DNA from: Nitrospirales bacterium
GTDB lineage: Bacteria > Nitrospirota > Nitrospiria > Nitrospirales > UBA8639
Length of the DNA: 49,647 bases
NCBI GenBank assembly: GCA_009377845.1
Contig: WHTE01000009.1
Coordinates: forward strand, 1-49,647
Direction: 5' to 3'
Part shown: positions 37,489 to 47,073 of the stretch, piece after piece
How positions within the stretch are numbered: the stretch's first letter is position 1
Layout of the letters: every line of letters starts with the position of its first letter
Made by a program: the position numbers and the translations under genes
The notes under the pieces: generated by a model
Told to the model about the DNA's origin: nothing
The model's database searches: none
What the model saw: the letters and a program-made list of their open reading frames with translations, nothing else

Positions 37489-38397
37489 CTACAGTTGTTC
37501 GACCGCATAGCCCTTTTCTTTAAGAACCGTCACGAGGCCTTCCTTCCCCAGCAGGTGCAGCGTCCCTACAACAATGAAGACCGGTTTTTGTTGTTGCAAG
37601 GCTTGCTCAATGTGAGGCAGCCAGTTCTGATTGCGGCTGACAACAAGGGCCTGATACAGCTCGGGATACTCTCGCATCCCTTCTAGTAACCGTTCCAAAT
37701 CCTTAATATTGCCTTGAGTCCAGGCATCGACCATCACCTTGATTCGGGCTTCGATGCTTTTGAGGTCTTCCAATGACTGCAGAAGAAATAATTCCTGAAT
37801 CGGCGTCGACAGGTTATCAAACAACCCGAGTTGAAATTCGACGCTCTCTAAGCCCTTGATGTCTTTTCCTGCCTCTTGTGCTTTTTAAAAAAATGCCGGT
37901 CCACACCAAAGGCCGCTTTCGAACCCGAGTTTCCGAAGTTCCAACGCGGTGACGGCCGTGGCCGCCATCCAGGGTTTCATGCGGTGGAAATTCTCAATAT
38001 TGAAACCAAGCTCCGCGAAATGGGCCTTAGCCGCTTCATAACTGTCTGTCGACAACACCTGTTGTAAATTCTGTCCATTGAGATACAGGCCCTTTTTCAG
38101 GACTTGCATTTGGGAAAGAGGAGAAGACAATCCATCGAGATCTACCTCAAACATGACTGTGGAAGCCTGGTTGAATGCCTCATACAGATGGTGATCCAAT
38201 GGGTAGTGCTTCTCTTGGAGCACATGGATGGAACCCAGTAAATAAATGGTGTTGTGAGACGATTGGACCTTCCACAGAATGTGGTGGTTCCGGGAAACAG
38301 CAACTTCTTGGGGGTCCGCCAGAACCGGTGCCCCTCCACCCCACAACACACTGACAAACAACAGCACGATACACGTCCTAATCCAGGGTGTGCTCAT
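37489..38397 (-). pseudogene. TraB/GumN-family protein with internal stop and two compensating frameshifts
   Basis: A signal peptide (CIVLLFVSVLWGGGAPVLA) is followed by the TraB/GumN fold: ILWKVQSSHNTIYLLGSIHVLQ (in part) with GSIH, FEVDLDG, the central LKSIEARIKVMVDAW, and a C-terminal VFIVVGTLHLLGKEGLVTVLKEKGY. Just after the residues GFESGL the reading becomes WCGPAFF and a TAA. Dropping one T at CTTTGG gives the expected GVDRHFF; adding one A at the A5 run restores KAQEAGKDIKGLESVEFQLG. Two single-base indels thus span about ten codons, both at homopolymers. Either the gene is freshly broken or the assembly has errors. Members are proposed proteases of the periplasm or membrane. Confidence 0.82.
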
Positions 38398-38704
38398 TCC
38401 GGAAGCCTTTCCGTAAAAGGTCAATGTGAATCTTCGCGAAGGAAGGAGGAGCATTTCCGAGGAAGCCGTCGCCTCCTTCAGTCCTGCTTCGGGCAATGAT
38501 GAAAAGGGCTTGAGAATGGCTTTTCGGAATAATACACAAACATCGTTGATTGAAACACAAGAGAGAGGAAGATCCAGAGAAATCCCCCAACCCCATGCCT
38601 GAAAATACGCTTATTCGGGGGAGAGATATGGAAAACCTACAGGTCTGGCCAGAGGAAAACGCAACCACCACCATTGAGGAGGAATGCGTTGATGAGTGGC
38701 ATGG
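38398..38704. other. Gap between TraB-family and nitroreductase genes
   Basis: No gene, hairpin terminator or strong promoter seen. It holds the upstream region of the TraB-family gene. Confidence 0.3.
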
Positions 38705-39304
38705 CTACAAAAACTCTGGATAGTGGCCCCAGCTCCCGGAGAACACAAACTCCCTTAAAGATTTACGGGACCGTGGCGCCAATTCCCGTTCACTGAGCGA
38801 ATCCGGCAGGTTTTTGGAGTCTCCCTGGTACCCAATGGCGATCCCAGTCACAGCTTCATATCCAGCGGGAAGTGAATAGCACTCGCGAATGTTGTCGGGA
38901 AGAATGCCGGCCATTTGATGTATCGCCAGGTCCATGGCAGTGGCCTGCACGACCAGATTTCCCACCGCCAATCCGACATCATGGTAGGCATGACGGTTCA
39001 CCTGGCCATTATGATCAAAATGTATTTTGGCAACCGTGAGCATAAGCAGGGGAGCCTTTCGAGCCCAGATTTGGTTCCCCTCTCTCAAACAACTGAGAAG
39101 CTTTTGGTGTTCCGCAGGATGATCGGTTGTCGCCATAATGAAGGCCCAGGGCTGTTCGTTGAAAGAGGAGGATGCCCATCGAGCCGCTTCCAGCAAGCTT
39201 TGGATTTTTTCTCGTTCTACCGGTTGATCCGCAAAGGCCCTTGGACTCCATCTCCGGCTTAACAGCTCATGAATATGAAACTGGATGTCCGCTGGTTTTT
39301 CCAT
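38705..39304 (-). CDS. Nitroreductase-family FMN oxidoreductase
   Basis: It has the nitroreductase pattern: RRWSPRAFADQPVEREKIQSLLEAARWASSSFNEQPWAFI (in part: SPRAFADQPV and ASSSFNEQPW bind FMN), HAYHDVGLAVGNLVVQATAMDL, and IAIGYQGDSKNLPDSL near the end. FMN-dependent reduction of nitro compounds, quinones or flavins by NAD(P)H is the family role; the true substrate is unknown. I use ATG 39304 (199 aa) instead of TTG 39325. It lies 44 bases after the orphan gene at 39349 on the same strand. Confidence 0.9.
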   Translation of the reverse strand: MEKPADIQFHIHELLSRRWSPRAFADQPVEREKIQSLLEAARWASSSFNEQPWAFIMATTDHPAEHQKLLSCLREGNQIWARKAPLLMLTVAKIHFDHNGQVNRHAYHDVGLAVGNLVVQATAMDLAIHQMAGILPDNIRECYSLPAGYEAVTGIAIGYQGDSKNLPDSLSERELAPRSRKSLREFVFSGSWGHYPEFL

Positions 39305-39348
39305 GGGTTCTGGCGAAAGCCTCAACTCCGCCTATTGATGACCCTGTC

Positions 39349-39927
39349 TCAAGGAAGACGCCACTGGCCGCATTCTTGTGGTTCCGGAATGCACCAGGCG
39401 GTCTCCTTCACCAGGGTCAATTGGAGTCTGTGCGGATGCGGACGTAATCCATAGGAGAGATCGAGATCTGATGTGTCCGTGTTTCCCCCACATGAACAGT
39501 CATCGGGGTCAGCCGCATTGGCATACAGCAATTCCATGAATTCATGGTCCCAAAAATAACGATCGGTCATCGTTTCAAAATCCACCAGCCCAAAACGATA
39601 TCCCCCCAACATAATGAAAGGCACCAATCCGTCGTTGACTTGATCGTTATGCCACACACAATAATTCTTGAGGCATTCATACACCAGAAGCCAATGATAG
39701 TCGGTGAGTCGATAGACCGTTGATGCCTCATTGGCCACAAGCAATTCCTCGAGCGTGATGAGTGCGCTATAGGGGGTAAACATCGTCCCCAGCACCGGAT
39801 ACCCCACCAGCCAGGCGTCATCATCATTCGCCGAAGAAATGCGCCGGACTCCTTGAAGCTCCCAGTGGAGAGCATGCTTCACAAACGCGATAAACACAGA
39901 ATCAGGTTGAGTCCGGAAATACAGCAT
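39349..39927 (-). CDS. Hypothetical protein with a Cys cluster (192 aa)
   Basis: A soluble, aromatic-rich protein with no signal peptide. Visible parts are a Trp-rich N-terminus (HALHWELQGVRRIS), a central LTDYHWLLVYECLKNYCVWHNDQVNDG stretch (in part: YHWLLVYECLKNYC), a YRFGLVDFETMTDRYFWD block and a DPDDCSCGG cluster near the end. The Cys pair might bind metal. I recognise no family. A GGAG lies about ten bases before the ATG. It is placed between a nitroreductase and a response regulator gene, all on one strand, 29 bases after the latter, so it may share a transcript. Confidence 0.7.
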   Translation of the reverse strand: MLYFRTQPDSVFIAFVKHALHWELQGVRRISSANDDDAWLVGYPVLGTMFTPYSALITLEELLVANEASTVYRLTDYHWLLVYECLKNYCVWHNDQVNDGLVPFIMLGGYRFGLVDFETMTDRYFWDHEFMELLYANAADPDDCSCGGNTDTSDLDLSYGLRPHPHRLQLTLVKETAWCIPEPQECGQWRLP

Positions 39928-39956
39928 CGGTCGGCTCTCCAGCAGATGAACTTGCG

Positions 39957-40328
39957 CTAATCTTCTTGAAGCGCTTTTTTAACCAGATCCGTGATGGTTT
40001 GCAACTGGAAAGGCTTATTGAGGGTGTATTGTGCCCCTAAACGGCGCGCGAGGTCCAACAAATTCAGTTTTGCCCGTTCACTTCCGCCTGACATCGCAAT
40101 GATTTTGACCTTCGGGAATTCGCGTCGCAAATCCAGAATGGTCTCAAGCCCCTCTTTCTCGGGCATAAGGATATCTAAAATAATCAAGTCGGCGGGATGG
40201 CTGCGATACCCCCTGATACCTTCGATTCCATTCAATGCACTTTCAACGGTATATCCCTCTTCTTCCAGAACCTGTTTCAACAGGGCGCAAACCTGCCGAT
40301 CATCATCAACAACAAGAATGGTCGCCAT
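39957..40328 (-). CDS. Single-domain response regulator
   Basis: A CheY-like receiver with nothing else. The acidic pair is in VVDDDR (Asp8-10), the phosphoacceptor Asp52 in LIILDILMP, the Ser/Thr site in IAMSGG and Lys105 in LNKPF. I start at ATG 40328 (123 aa), nine bases after AAGGAG; the longer frame to 40385 adds an acidic stretch without family match. It lies downstream of the hybrid kinase on the same strand, separated by 302 bases, so phosphotransfer from that kinase is plausible but unproven. Confidence 0.92.
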   Translation of the reverse strand: MATILVVDDDRQVCALLKQVLEEEGYTVESALNGIEGIRGYRSHPADLIILDILMPEKEGLETILDLRREFPKVKIIAMSGGSERAKLNLLDLARRLGAQYTLNKPFQLQTITDLVKKALQED

Positions 40329-40630
40329 CGCTTTGACTCCTTCTCCGCCCCAATCCACATCGTCTTCTTCTTCATGAAATCTCAAGGAAAAGACCCTCTG
40401 CGGAACGTGCGATCAACTTTGGCATCTCCATGAAAAATAGTTTTGTCCAAACTCAAAAATATCCGGATTTTATCTCAAACGTGATCCTCCCCAATGAATA
40501 ATTCTTTTCTTTTTTACCGTATTGTTGAATGGCCATCTGCGAACCGCCTGCGCCTGCATTTCGTTTAAAATTTCATGGCACACAGTCGCCTAACAGATCC
40601 CTTTCTTTTCCGTTCACCTCCTACTGAGAC

Positions 40631-42619
40631 TCAAGGTCCGGCCAACGGGGAGGATGTTTTGTCGAGCACATGGCGAATAATGGGAACCAGGTCCCGAATG
40701 GCCAATGGTTTCATCAAATAGGCCTGAATACCCAATGCCTTCGCTTTTTCCGCAGACATGACATGACTGAATCCCGTACACAGAATGATGGGCAGGTCAG
40801 GGCGAATTCGCAAGAGTTCTCGGGACAAGGCCTCCCCGGTCAAAGCCGGCATAGTTTGATCGGTAATCACAAGATCAAAGCGGTGAGGGTCTTGCCGGAA
40901 CACATTCAGCGCTTCTACGGAACTCGTGTACACTTCCACTGTATACCCCAGTTGGGTGAGAAGTTCCTTCCCAAGATGCACAATCGTCTCTTCATCATCC
41001 ACGAATAAAATCGTTTCTTTCCCAATCGGAATGGGGCCTTGCTCAACAACACGTTCCCAGACCGGTGTGGGAACAGTTGGGAGATACACTTCAATCTTTG
41101 TCCCCTTGTTCACGACACTATCAATCACAATGGCCCCTCCATGACCAGTGACAATTCCATGGGCCACGGCCATCCCCATTCCTGACCCCTCTCCAATAGG
41201 TTTAGTGGTAAAGAAGGGATCAAAGATCCGTTCAAGAATCTCAGGAGTTATGCCCGAGCCGGTATCTTTCACCGTCAACCGAACATGCGGGCCAACCTGT
41301 AATCCCGAAATCATTCTTGCCAGATCCTCCGTGACCTCCACATCTTCCAATGCGATCTTCAGAATCCCGCCGGTTTCTCTCATAGCATATTCGGCATTGG
41401 TGCATACATTGATGATGACCTGATGCATTTGAGTCGGATCCGCCAGAATAGTGGCCTCTGTTTTCAGAGATTGACGGATCTCAATCGTAGAGGGAATGCT
41501 GGCTCGTAATAGTTTGAGGGCTTCCCGCACAACCATGTGAATGGGCGTGGGCTTCTTTCCCTGACCGGCTTGACGACTAAATGTCAAAATTTGAAGAACC
41601 AAGTGCTTGGCCCGGTGTCCAGCCGTCAGCACTTCCTGAAGATTCCGTTGAGTACGACTTCCCTTTGGCACTGTAGCCAACGCCAGTTCGGTGTAGCCCA
41701 TAATCGCCGTTAAAATATTATTAAAATCATGGGCGATGCCACCCGCCAGCGTCCCAATGGCTTCCATGCGGCTTGATTGGCGAAATTGCCGCTCGGTTTT
41801 CGTGAGGGCTTCTTCAACGCGCTTCTGCTCTGTAATGTCCTCCGCCACTCCCGCAAGGCGGAGAATTTCCCCATATTGGTTTCGAATAGGGAACGTTCGT
41901 GTCCGCACCCACCGTACTGAGTTATCCGGCTTCACAATCCGGTATTCCCCCTGAAAGCCAGCCACATCCGCCTCAGGTTGGAGCGTCAGGAGTCGCTCCC
42001 GGTCTTGAGGATGAACGGCATCCCACAGACTTCGGGGATTTTCGAGAAGACTGGCACAACTCCGACCCCAAACAGTTTCATAGAGAGGACTGACATAAAA
42101 AACCTTAGACTGGTCAGGGGCAGAGACCCAGAAGACCTCCTTGATATGTTCCGCAAGTTGCCGAAACCGCTCTTCCCGCTCTTCCAATGCCGCAGTCCGC
42201 TCTACCAGGGCCCTCTCCAGTTCTATAGTATATTGGGTGATCTGATCCCGGAACGCTCGACGAATATGACCAAGCAACTCGGATGGCGATACCGCCTTTT
42301 CGAGGTAGATGGAGGCGCCCCCATTCACGGCTTTTTGGGCTGAATCCAAGCTGGCAAAAGCGGGATTCATGATCACCCGGATCCGTCCATTCATCGACTT
42401 CAAGAGATGAACCAATTGGATTCCCGAGGCATCTGGCAACTGCAGATCGACCACAGCTACGGAAAATTTTTCACATTTCGCACATTCCAAAGCCTCCGCT
42501 ACCGTAGCGGCACCCACCACATGGTAGCCTTCCTCACCTAACAATTCGACGAGCGTTTCCAACTGACCAGGGTGATCTTTCACAATGAGGATACGTAACC
42601 ATTCACTCCGATTCGTCAT
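40631..42619 (-). CDS. Hybrid sensor histidine kinase (REC-PAS-HisKA-HATPase-REC)
   Basis: A soluble kinase with five parts. The N-terminal receiver (residues 8-125) has phosphoacceptor Asp58 and Lys108, but its first acidic pair reads VKDH, so one Asp is replaced. A helical linker leads to a PAS domain (about 150-265; GRSCASLLENPRSLWDAVHP, ending GVAEDITEQKRVEEAL). The dimerisation domain holds His297 in GGIAHDFNNIL. The ATPase domain has Asn408, DTGSGI (452), FDPFFTTK and GMGMAVAHG. The C-terminal receiver has Asp587 in LVITDQTMP. This order is common in Nitrospira- and Deltaproteobacteria-like kinases. No membrane segment, so it senses a cytosolic signal. Confidence 0.93.
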   Translation of the reverse strand: MTNRSEWLRILIVKDHPGQLETLVELLGEEGYHVVGAATVAEALECAKCEKFSVAVVDLQLPDASGIQLVHLLKSMNGRIRVIMNPAFASLDSAQKAVNGGASIYLEKAVSPSELLGHIRRAFRDQITQYTIELERALVERTAALEEREERFRQLAEHIKEVFWVSAPDQSKVFYVSPLYETVWGRSCASLLENPRSLWDAVHPQDRERLLTLQPEADVAGFQGEYRIVKPDNSVRWVRTRTFPIRNQYGEILRLAGVAEDITEQKRVEEALTKTERQFRQSSRMEAIGTLAGGIAHDFNNILTAIMGYTELALATVPKGSRTQRNLQEVLTAGHRAKHLVLQILTFSRQAGQGKKPTPIHMVVREALKLLRASIPSTIEIRQSLKTEATILADPTQMHQVIINVCTNAEYAMRETGGILKIALEDVEVTEDLARMISGLQVGPHVRLTVKDTGSGITPEILERIFDPFFTTKPIGEGSGMGMAVAHGIVTGHGGAIVIDSVVNKGTKIEVYLPTVPTPVWERVVEQGPIPIGKETILFVDDEETIVHLGKELLTQLGYTVEVYTSSVEALNVFRQDPHRFDLVITDQTMPALTGEALSRELLRIRPDLPIILCTGFSHVMSAEKAKALGIQAYLMKPLAIRDLVPIIRHVLDKTSSPLAGP

Positions 42620-42708
42620 ACGTCCCTCCCTTTTGCATACTGTCCAGAATCGTTTACGTTAACGCTCAGGATCTGTTCAAAGGCTTGATCATGACTTCCC
42701 CTCGAAGC

Positions 42709-43894
42709 TTATGACCCGGAAGTGCGCTGAACCACTCCCAACAACGCATGAAAATTCATGGGCTTTTACCCCACCGTACAGGCGGATGGCCTCACAGCCT
42801 TTTTGGCAATACACATGCACCCGTCTTCCTCCACCCGCTTACGAGGGCGAAGAGACTTTAATCAGCACGATTTCACTGTAGATTTTTTACCCCCCAAGCT
42901 TCCATACCACATGGGAAGAAGGAGCCACAGTGCCCCGATAGCTTTGCAGCCAAAGCCTATCCTGAATACGGCCGGCTTCAGCTGCATATTGTTTTCATCG
43001 TCGACGATTAAGAAATTCTTTTTCCCCCCTTGCTGGGATTGAATTGGAAATTCCGGGGCATTCCGAAGAACAGTCACTAATAATTTTCCCCCTAATCCGA
43101 GCCCATCATACCAATCCGCGCATGAATGGTCACGCCCTTGCCCATCAACAGGATAGCGCGGGAGTCGAATAACGAAGGTCATATTCAGGTGAGTCCAGCC
43201 AGCCAAGTCAATAGTCCCTTCTTGCCTTTTTGCCATTTGCCGGCAAATGGTGAGTCCCAATCCGATCCCCAGAAGCTTCCCGGTAAACACGAGATCAAAA
43301 AGCTGAACCCGATCTTTAACAGATATCCCTTTTCCTAAATCTTGAATATACCCTTCATCGTTCCTATCGTTGTGCCGAACAATGATTTTCATGATACCTT
43401 CACCGGGTGTGTTCCTCTGGCCATGCTGAGCAGATTGGCACTGTTCCCCTCACTATGGGTAATTTCTTTTTCCGCCATTTGAATATGGTGGCATCCTTTC
43501 ACATCCTTGTTCCCCACACGGAAAGTTCCCGATTGTTCCACAATCGCCAGACTCAAGAATTGAGAATGACTTTTTTGAATGGTCTCTAAGAATGCACGCT
43601 GATGCTCGGCATCTGCTGACGCAATAGGGGAAATTGGTAGTGCAAATGGACATCACGATACCGCTCATCTAAGGCAGAAGATATCTTGTCGGCGATATCT
43701 GTCGCGGCCAAGGCTTGGCCTTGGCCGCCATTTTTCACCAACTCAATCTCAATGACAGACAGCGTGATCCCCGCAAAGGAGAGGACCACATCTATCGTCA
43801 AGGGTAAAAAGGAGGGTGGAACGAACGGCGTGCAGGCGGAAGGGAGGCTAAAATATTGTATTCCCCTTCCAGATTGAGGTGAGAAAAAACGCAA
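42709..43894 (-). pseudogene. Degenerate membrane-bound hybrid histidine kinase
   Basis: Pieces in different frames still follow the order of a sensor kinase. A membrane helix (VVLSFAGITLSVIEIELV) leads into GQGQALAATDIADKISSALDERYRD, the usual start of a dCache-like sensor. After a shift near 43610 comes HQRAFLETIQKSHSQFLSLAIVEQSG. A large gap replaces the rest of the sensor and the His domain. An ATPase end then remains (DLGKGISVKDRVQLFD, GIGLGLTICRQMAKRQEGTIDLA), followed by a receiver start (FLIVDDENN) and, after another shift, its end (PMNFHALLGVVQRT), stopping at 42709. It cannot be functional. It lies just upstream of the intact hybrid kinase. Confidence 0.8.
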
Positions 43895-43947
43895 GTGATT
43901 GAATGAATATCACTGTTGATCGCTAAAGCCTCGTGTCGTGTTGCCTT

Positions 43948-44724
43948 CTATCCCTCCCCACCCATTGACTTCTCCTTTGAGGAACCGGCCTTCAACGCTG
44001 ACGCAATCTCATCTTGAATCCCTTGAGCGGCATTCCGCCGGCTGGCAGCATCGCGAATGGGCCGCCCAACCACTAAATAATCCGCCCCGGCTTGAATGGC
44101 GTCAAAGGGAGTCAAGGAACGTTGATGTTCATGGGTGTTCTGACCGGCTGGTCGCACGCCTGGGGAAACAATGAGTGCTTGCTCGCCAAACCGTTCTCGC
44201 AGGATTCTGACATATTTTCCAGAGGCGATGAGACCATCGCACCCTTGGGCCATCGCCATATCGGCCCGCCACAAAACATAGTCGTCCAAAGAGTGAAAAC
44301 GTGCGGGATCTTCTGCATGAGCACTCAACAAACCGATGTCTTGAAGATCTTTCCCCCCCCAACTTGAAAGGAGAGGGACGGTCAAAATTTTCATTGGCCG
44401 GTCGCCTCGCCCAAGCACTGCGGCTTTAGCTGTCGCATGATTCCCCAAAATAGTGAGAAAATCGACACCAAGGTCACCCGCCAAATTCACCGCTCGACGC
44501 ACGGTTTCATCGATATCGTTCATCTTAAGATCTAAAAAGATACGGCAATTCCGTGCGCGTAATTCCTCAATGAAATCGACATTAACAGCCAAAAACAATT
44601 CCAAGCCGATTTTATAAAACCAGACAACACCATCCAAATCCTGCACATACTGGCGAGCCTCCTCTAGAGAGGGAACATCAAGCGCCACAATTAACCGTTC
44701 CTGGATGGGGATTAAGGTCTTCAT
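43948..44724 (-). CDS. pyrF: Orotidine 5'-phosphate decarboxylase
   Basis: Makes UMP from OMP, the last step of de novo pyrimidine synthesis. The catalytic charge network is seen as Asp65-Leu-Lys67-Met-Asn-Asp70 (FLDLKMNDIDETV). Conserved LIVALDVPS at the start and SPGVRPAGQNTHEHQRSLTPFDAI (in part), then DYLVVGRPI near the end define the family. I choose ATG 44724 (258 aa): it begins right before the first strand, while the frame up to 44859 adds residues of no family value. The ribosome-binding site is weak. The C-terminal tail is Lys/Ser-rich. Confidence 0.95.
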   Translation of the reverse strand: MKTLIPIQERLIVALDVPSLEEARQYVQDLDGVVWFYKIGLELFLAVNVDFIEELRARNCRIFLDLKMNDIDETVRRAVNLAGDLGVDFLTILGNHATAKAAVLGRGDRPMKILTVPLLSSWGGKDLQDIGLLSAHAEDPARFHSLDDYVLWRADMAMAQGCDGLIASGKYVRILRERFGEQALIVSPGVRPAGQNTHEHQRSLTPFDAIQAGADYLVVGRPIRDAASRRNAAQGIQDEIASALKAGSSKEKSMGGEG

Positions 44725-44883
44725 TCTCGATTCACCAAGAGCACTCCAGCATTTATCCAACCTTTCATGCCAGGGCCTGTTGAGTCTGTTCACAGCCCAA
44801 TAAGAAGGTAGCCGGAGAAACCATTGACGCAGCTTCGCTTTGGTTGCAGACCGCACCACTCACCCATGGCATTACGATTAAGG

Positions 44884-45077
44884 GAGTGTTGAAAAATGCC
44901 GCCGTGCCTTCGCCGGAGCGGCTTCGCGTCTACGCGCTGAAGCGCTTCGACGCGCAAGCGTGCAGGTCGCCCCTTGGCCGTGCTCACGTACTCTTTCGTA
45001 TGCTCCGCCCGTCCAAGGGCTGCGGCCTTCCCTTCGAGGGCCTCAGGACAGGTCTGGAAGGACATTTTTGAACACTC
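44884..45077. repeat. Palindromic intergenic element (194 bp)
   Basis: The left end GAGTGTTGAAAAATGCC and right end GACATTTTTGAACACTC are inverted with two mismatches in 17. The interior holds nested stems such as CGCGTCTACGCGCTGAAGCG and CTTCGACGCGCAAGCG, and a G+C-rich core. This is the general plan of the intergenic palindromes at 36402-36519. Confidence 0.75.
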
Positions 45078-45393
45078 TCGTATTTTTTCGTATGGTTCTC
45101 GGGTACCCACAGGTGAATCAACAGGTAAAATATTGCAATTATTCAACACCCCCATTAGACAAAAATTTTTCACAAAAAAAACTCCGGCAGAGTGCCATAA
45201 CCAACGTTTAAACTCAAGGGAGACCGAACCTTTGTCATTCTTTCCATTAATGATTGAGGTGAACCATTTCCATAAAGCCCGCCGGACCTGCCTGGAAACT
45301 CTTTAGCTCGTCCATCGCACGCTTCCCTCCGTTCCAGACATCAACCTAGGATTTTCTACTCTCACTCCTTTCGTGCCAAATCGAAGACACCAT

Positions 45394-45562
45394 CTAGGAG
45401 CCTGTCGGACTTAGGAAGAATCGGCTGCAAAAGTGTCTAAGCGGTCCATATTTCGCCGCTTTCTTGGACCATAATCCCACTATTGGCCGGCGAAATCGTC
45501 AAAATCTGGCCTCGCTCAGCCGCTTTTTCGCTCTCGATTCCCCAAGTGCGACAGGCTCCTAG
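45394..45562. repeat. MITE-like element with 21-bp terminal inverted repeats (169 bp)
   Basis: Ends CTAGGAGCCTGTCGGACTTAG and CCAAGTGCGACAGGCTCCTAG match as inverted repeats at 19 of 21 positions. No coding capacity. Several short inverted pieces lie inside (AGCGGTCC and GGACC; GGCCGGCGAAAT). CTAG bounds both ends. It may have been mobilised by a transposase encoded elsewhere. Confidence 0.8.
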
Positions 45563-45831
45563 CAATGGTTCTGTATCTATTTGGATAAATGGGTGTATCC
45601 AAACAGATATCGAACAATCATTTTCTCATCTCTAAATTTCTTTCACCCATAGACCGTTTACCGCGAACTTTTTCCGAAATCCCGAATTCGTCCAAAGACT
45701 TATCTCATGACAGTACAAACCAATACCGTTGATGGTACATAGGTTGCTTGTTCCCTCTTCATTAGCCCATTCTCACGATCATCCGTCTCACAAATGAGGG
45801 AACACCGGTTCCCCCGACATGAGGGTATGCT

Positions 45832-46647
45832 TTGCCGAATACCTCTTCCCTCTCATCCTCTTCCCCTATTCTCCTCGTCGATGATGAACCGGATATTGTC
45901 CTGGCGTTACGAGATCTTCTCGAGGCCGACGGACATCAGATCGACGTTGCCTCAACAGGCATCACCGCATTGGAATGTGTGAAAAATCATTCGCATGGCG
46001 TGGTGATACTGGACGTCAAACTCCCTGACATGGATGGCTTGCTCGTTCTGGAAATGATGACGAAAGCCGTGCCCGGTCTTCCCGTCATTATTTTGTCGAG
46101 TTATACCACCCTCGATTCTGTGACCGGACCCCTTGAAGAACAAGGCGCTTTTGCCTATCTGCATAAACCCATTAATCGATCCGAAATTAGGACCACCGTT
46201 CGTCAAGCACTGAAAGCTCATATCCTGGCAAAAAAAATGGAACGGGCCCATCACGCCTTAATGGAAAGCGAAATCCGCTTTCAAGCCGTCTTTCAGACGG
46301 CCACCGATGCCATTGTGTTAGCTGATCACACCGGCCGCATCATGTCGTGGAATAAGTCTGCTGAATCGATGTTCGGCTATACCGCCGAGGAAATGTTTGG
46401 AAAACCGCTGACGCTGATCATGCCCGCCCGGTATCGGGAGGCTCATACCGAAGGCATGAAGCGATTACAGGCGACAGGTGAAGCTCGAGTCATCGGAAAA
46501 ACTATCGCACTCCATGGCTTGAGGAAAAGTGGTCAGGAATTCCCCATTGAACTCTCTCTCAATTCCTGGACCACGGGGGCGCAGCCTTCCTATGCCGGAT
46601 TTATCCGAGACATCTCGTCTCGAGAACCCAAAGAGGAAAATGCTTAG
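45832..46647 (+). CDS. Receiver-PAS signalling protein without output domain
   Basis: Residues 11-125 form a receiver (LLVDDEPDI, Asp61 in VILDVKLPD, Ser in ILSSY, Lys112 in LHKPI). A short coiled linker (KMERAHHALMESEIRF) leads to a PAS domain (residues 145-265: FQTATDAIVLADHTGRIMSWNKSAESMFGYTAEEMFGKPLT in part, ending AGFIRDISSRE). The protein stops where a histidine kinase or GGDEF domain would normally follow, so it may act by protein contacts or be a truncated kinase. The start is a TTG with GAGGGT upstream; a stop shortly before rules out a longer form. It stands alone on the plus strand. Confidence 0.85.
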   Translation: MPNTSSLSSSSPILLVDDEPDIVLALRDLLEADGHQIDVASTGITALECVKNHSHGVVILDVKLPDMDGLLVLEMMTKAVPGLPVIILSSYTTLDSVTGPLEEQGAFAYLHKPINRSEIRTTVRQALKAHILAKKMERAHHALMESEIRFQAVFQTATDAIVLADHTGRIMSWNKSAESMFGYTAEEMFGKPLTLIMPARYREAHTEGMKRLQATGEARVIGKTIALHGLRKSGQEFPIELSLNSWTTGAQPSYAGFIRDISSREPKEENA

Positions 46648-47073
46648 CAGCTCAAGCAGGCTGAGGCAATTAGGCGTGGAGCTTTGCCCCCTGAGCAGTG
46701 CAGGAACAAAAATGGTCGCGCAAACCTGAACCAAGAAAGAAAATCCAAAAAGGAGGTTTGACCCTAAAAGCAGATAATTCCTGACGGAAAATCCCCTGAA
46801 CGTGATTTTGAGGGCCCCCCATGGGGCGAATCCACACAAATCGATTCCCAGTTTTCATCAAGGTTTAGATCTGATAGGGCTGTGCCTAGGTCAGTAATTG
46901 GTGGATTCTTCATCAGTGATCCTCTTTCAGGCTGGCCAAAAGAAGTCCTGAAGCTAAATCGCTGACCATTCAACCGAACCCTTGAGTTGCACTTATAAGT
47001 TGAATTCATCAAGATTCAAAATGAAACCACCCAAGATACGAAACGCGATCAGCAGTATGAGCCTTGAAGATGA

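Larger units (their letters stand above)
44725..45831. other. Long intergenic region carrying two palindromic elements
   Basis: About 1.1 kb with no recognisable gene. It holds the palindromic element at 44884-45077 and the MITE-like element at 45394-45562, listed separately. The rest contains A+T-rich sequence and the leader of the REC-PAS gene. Confidence 0.5.

Noticed and set aside
37885-38496. Treating the TraB-family region as two separate genes
   Set aside because: Both pieces are in the same frame apart from a stop, and together give one complete TraB/GumN fold.
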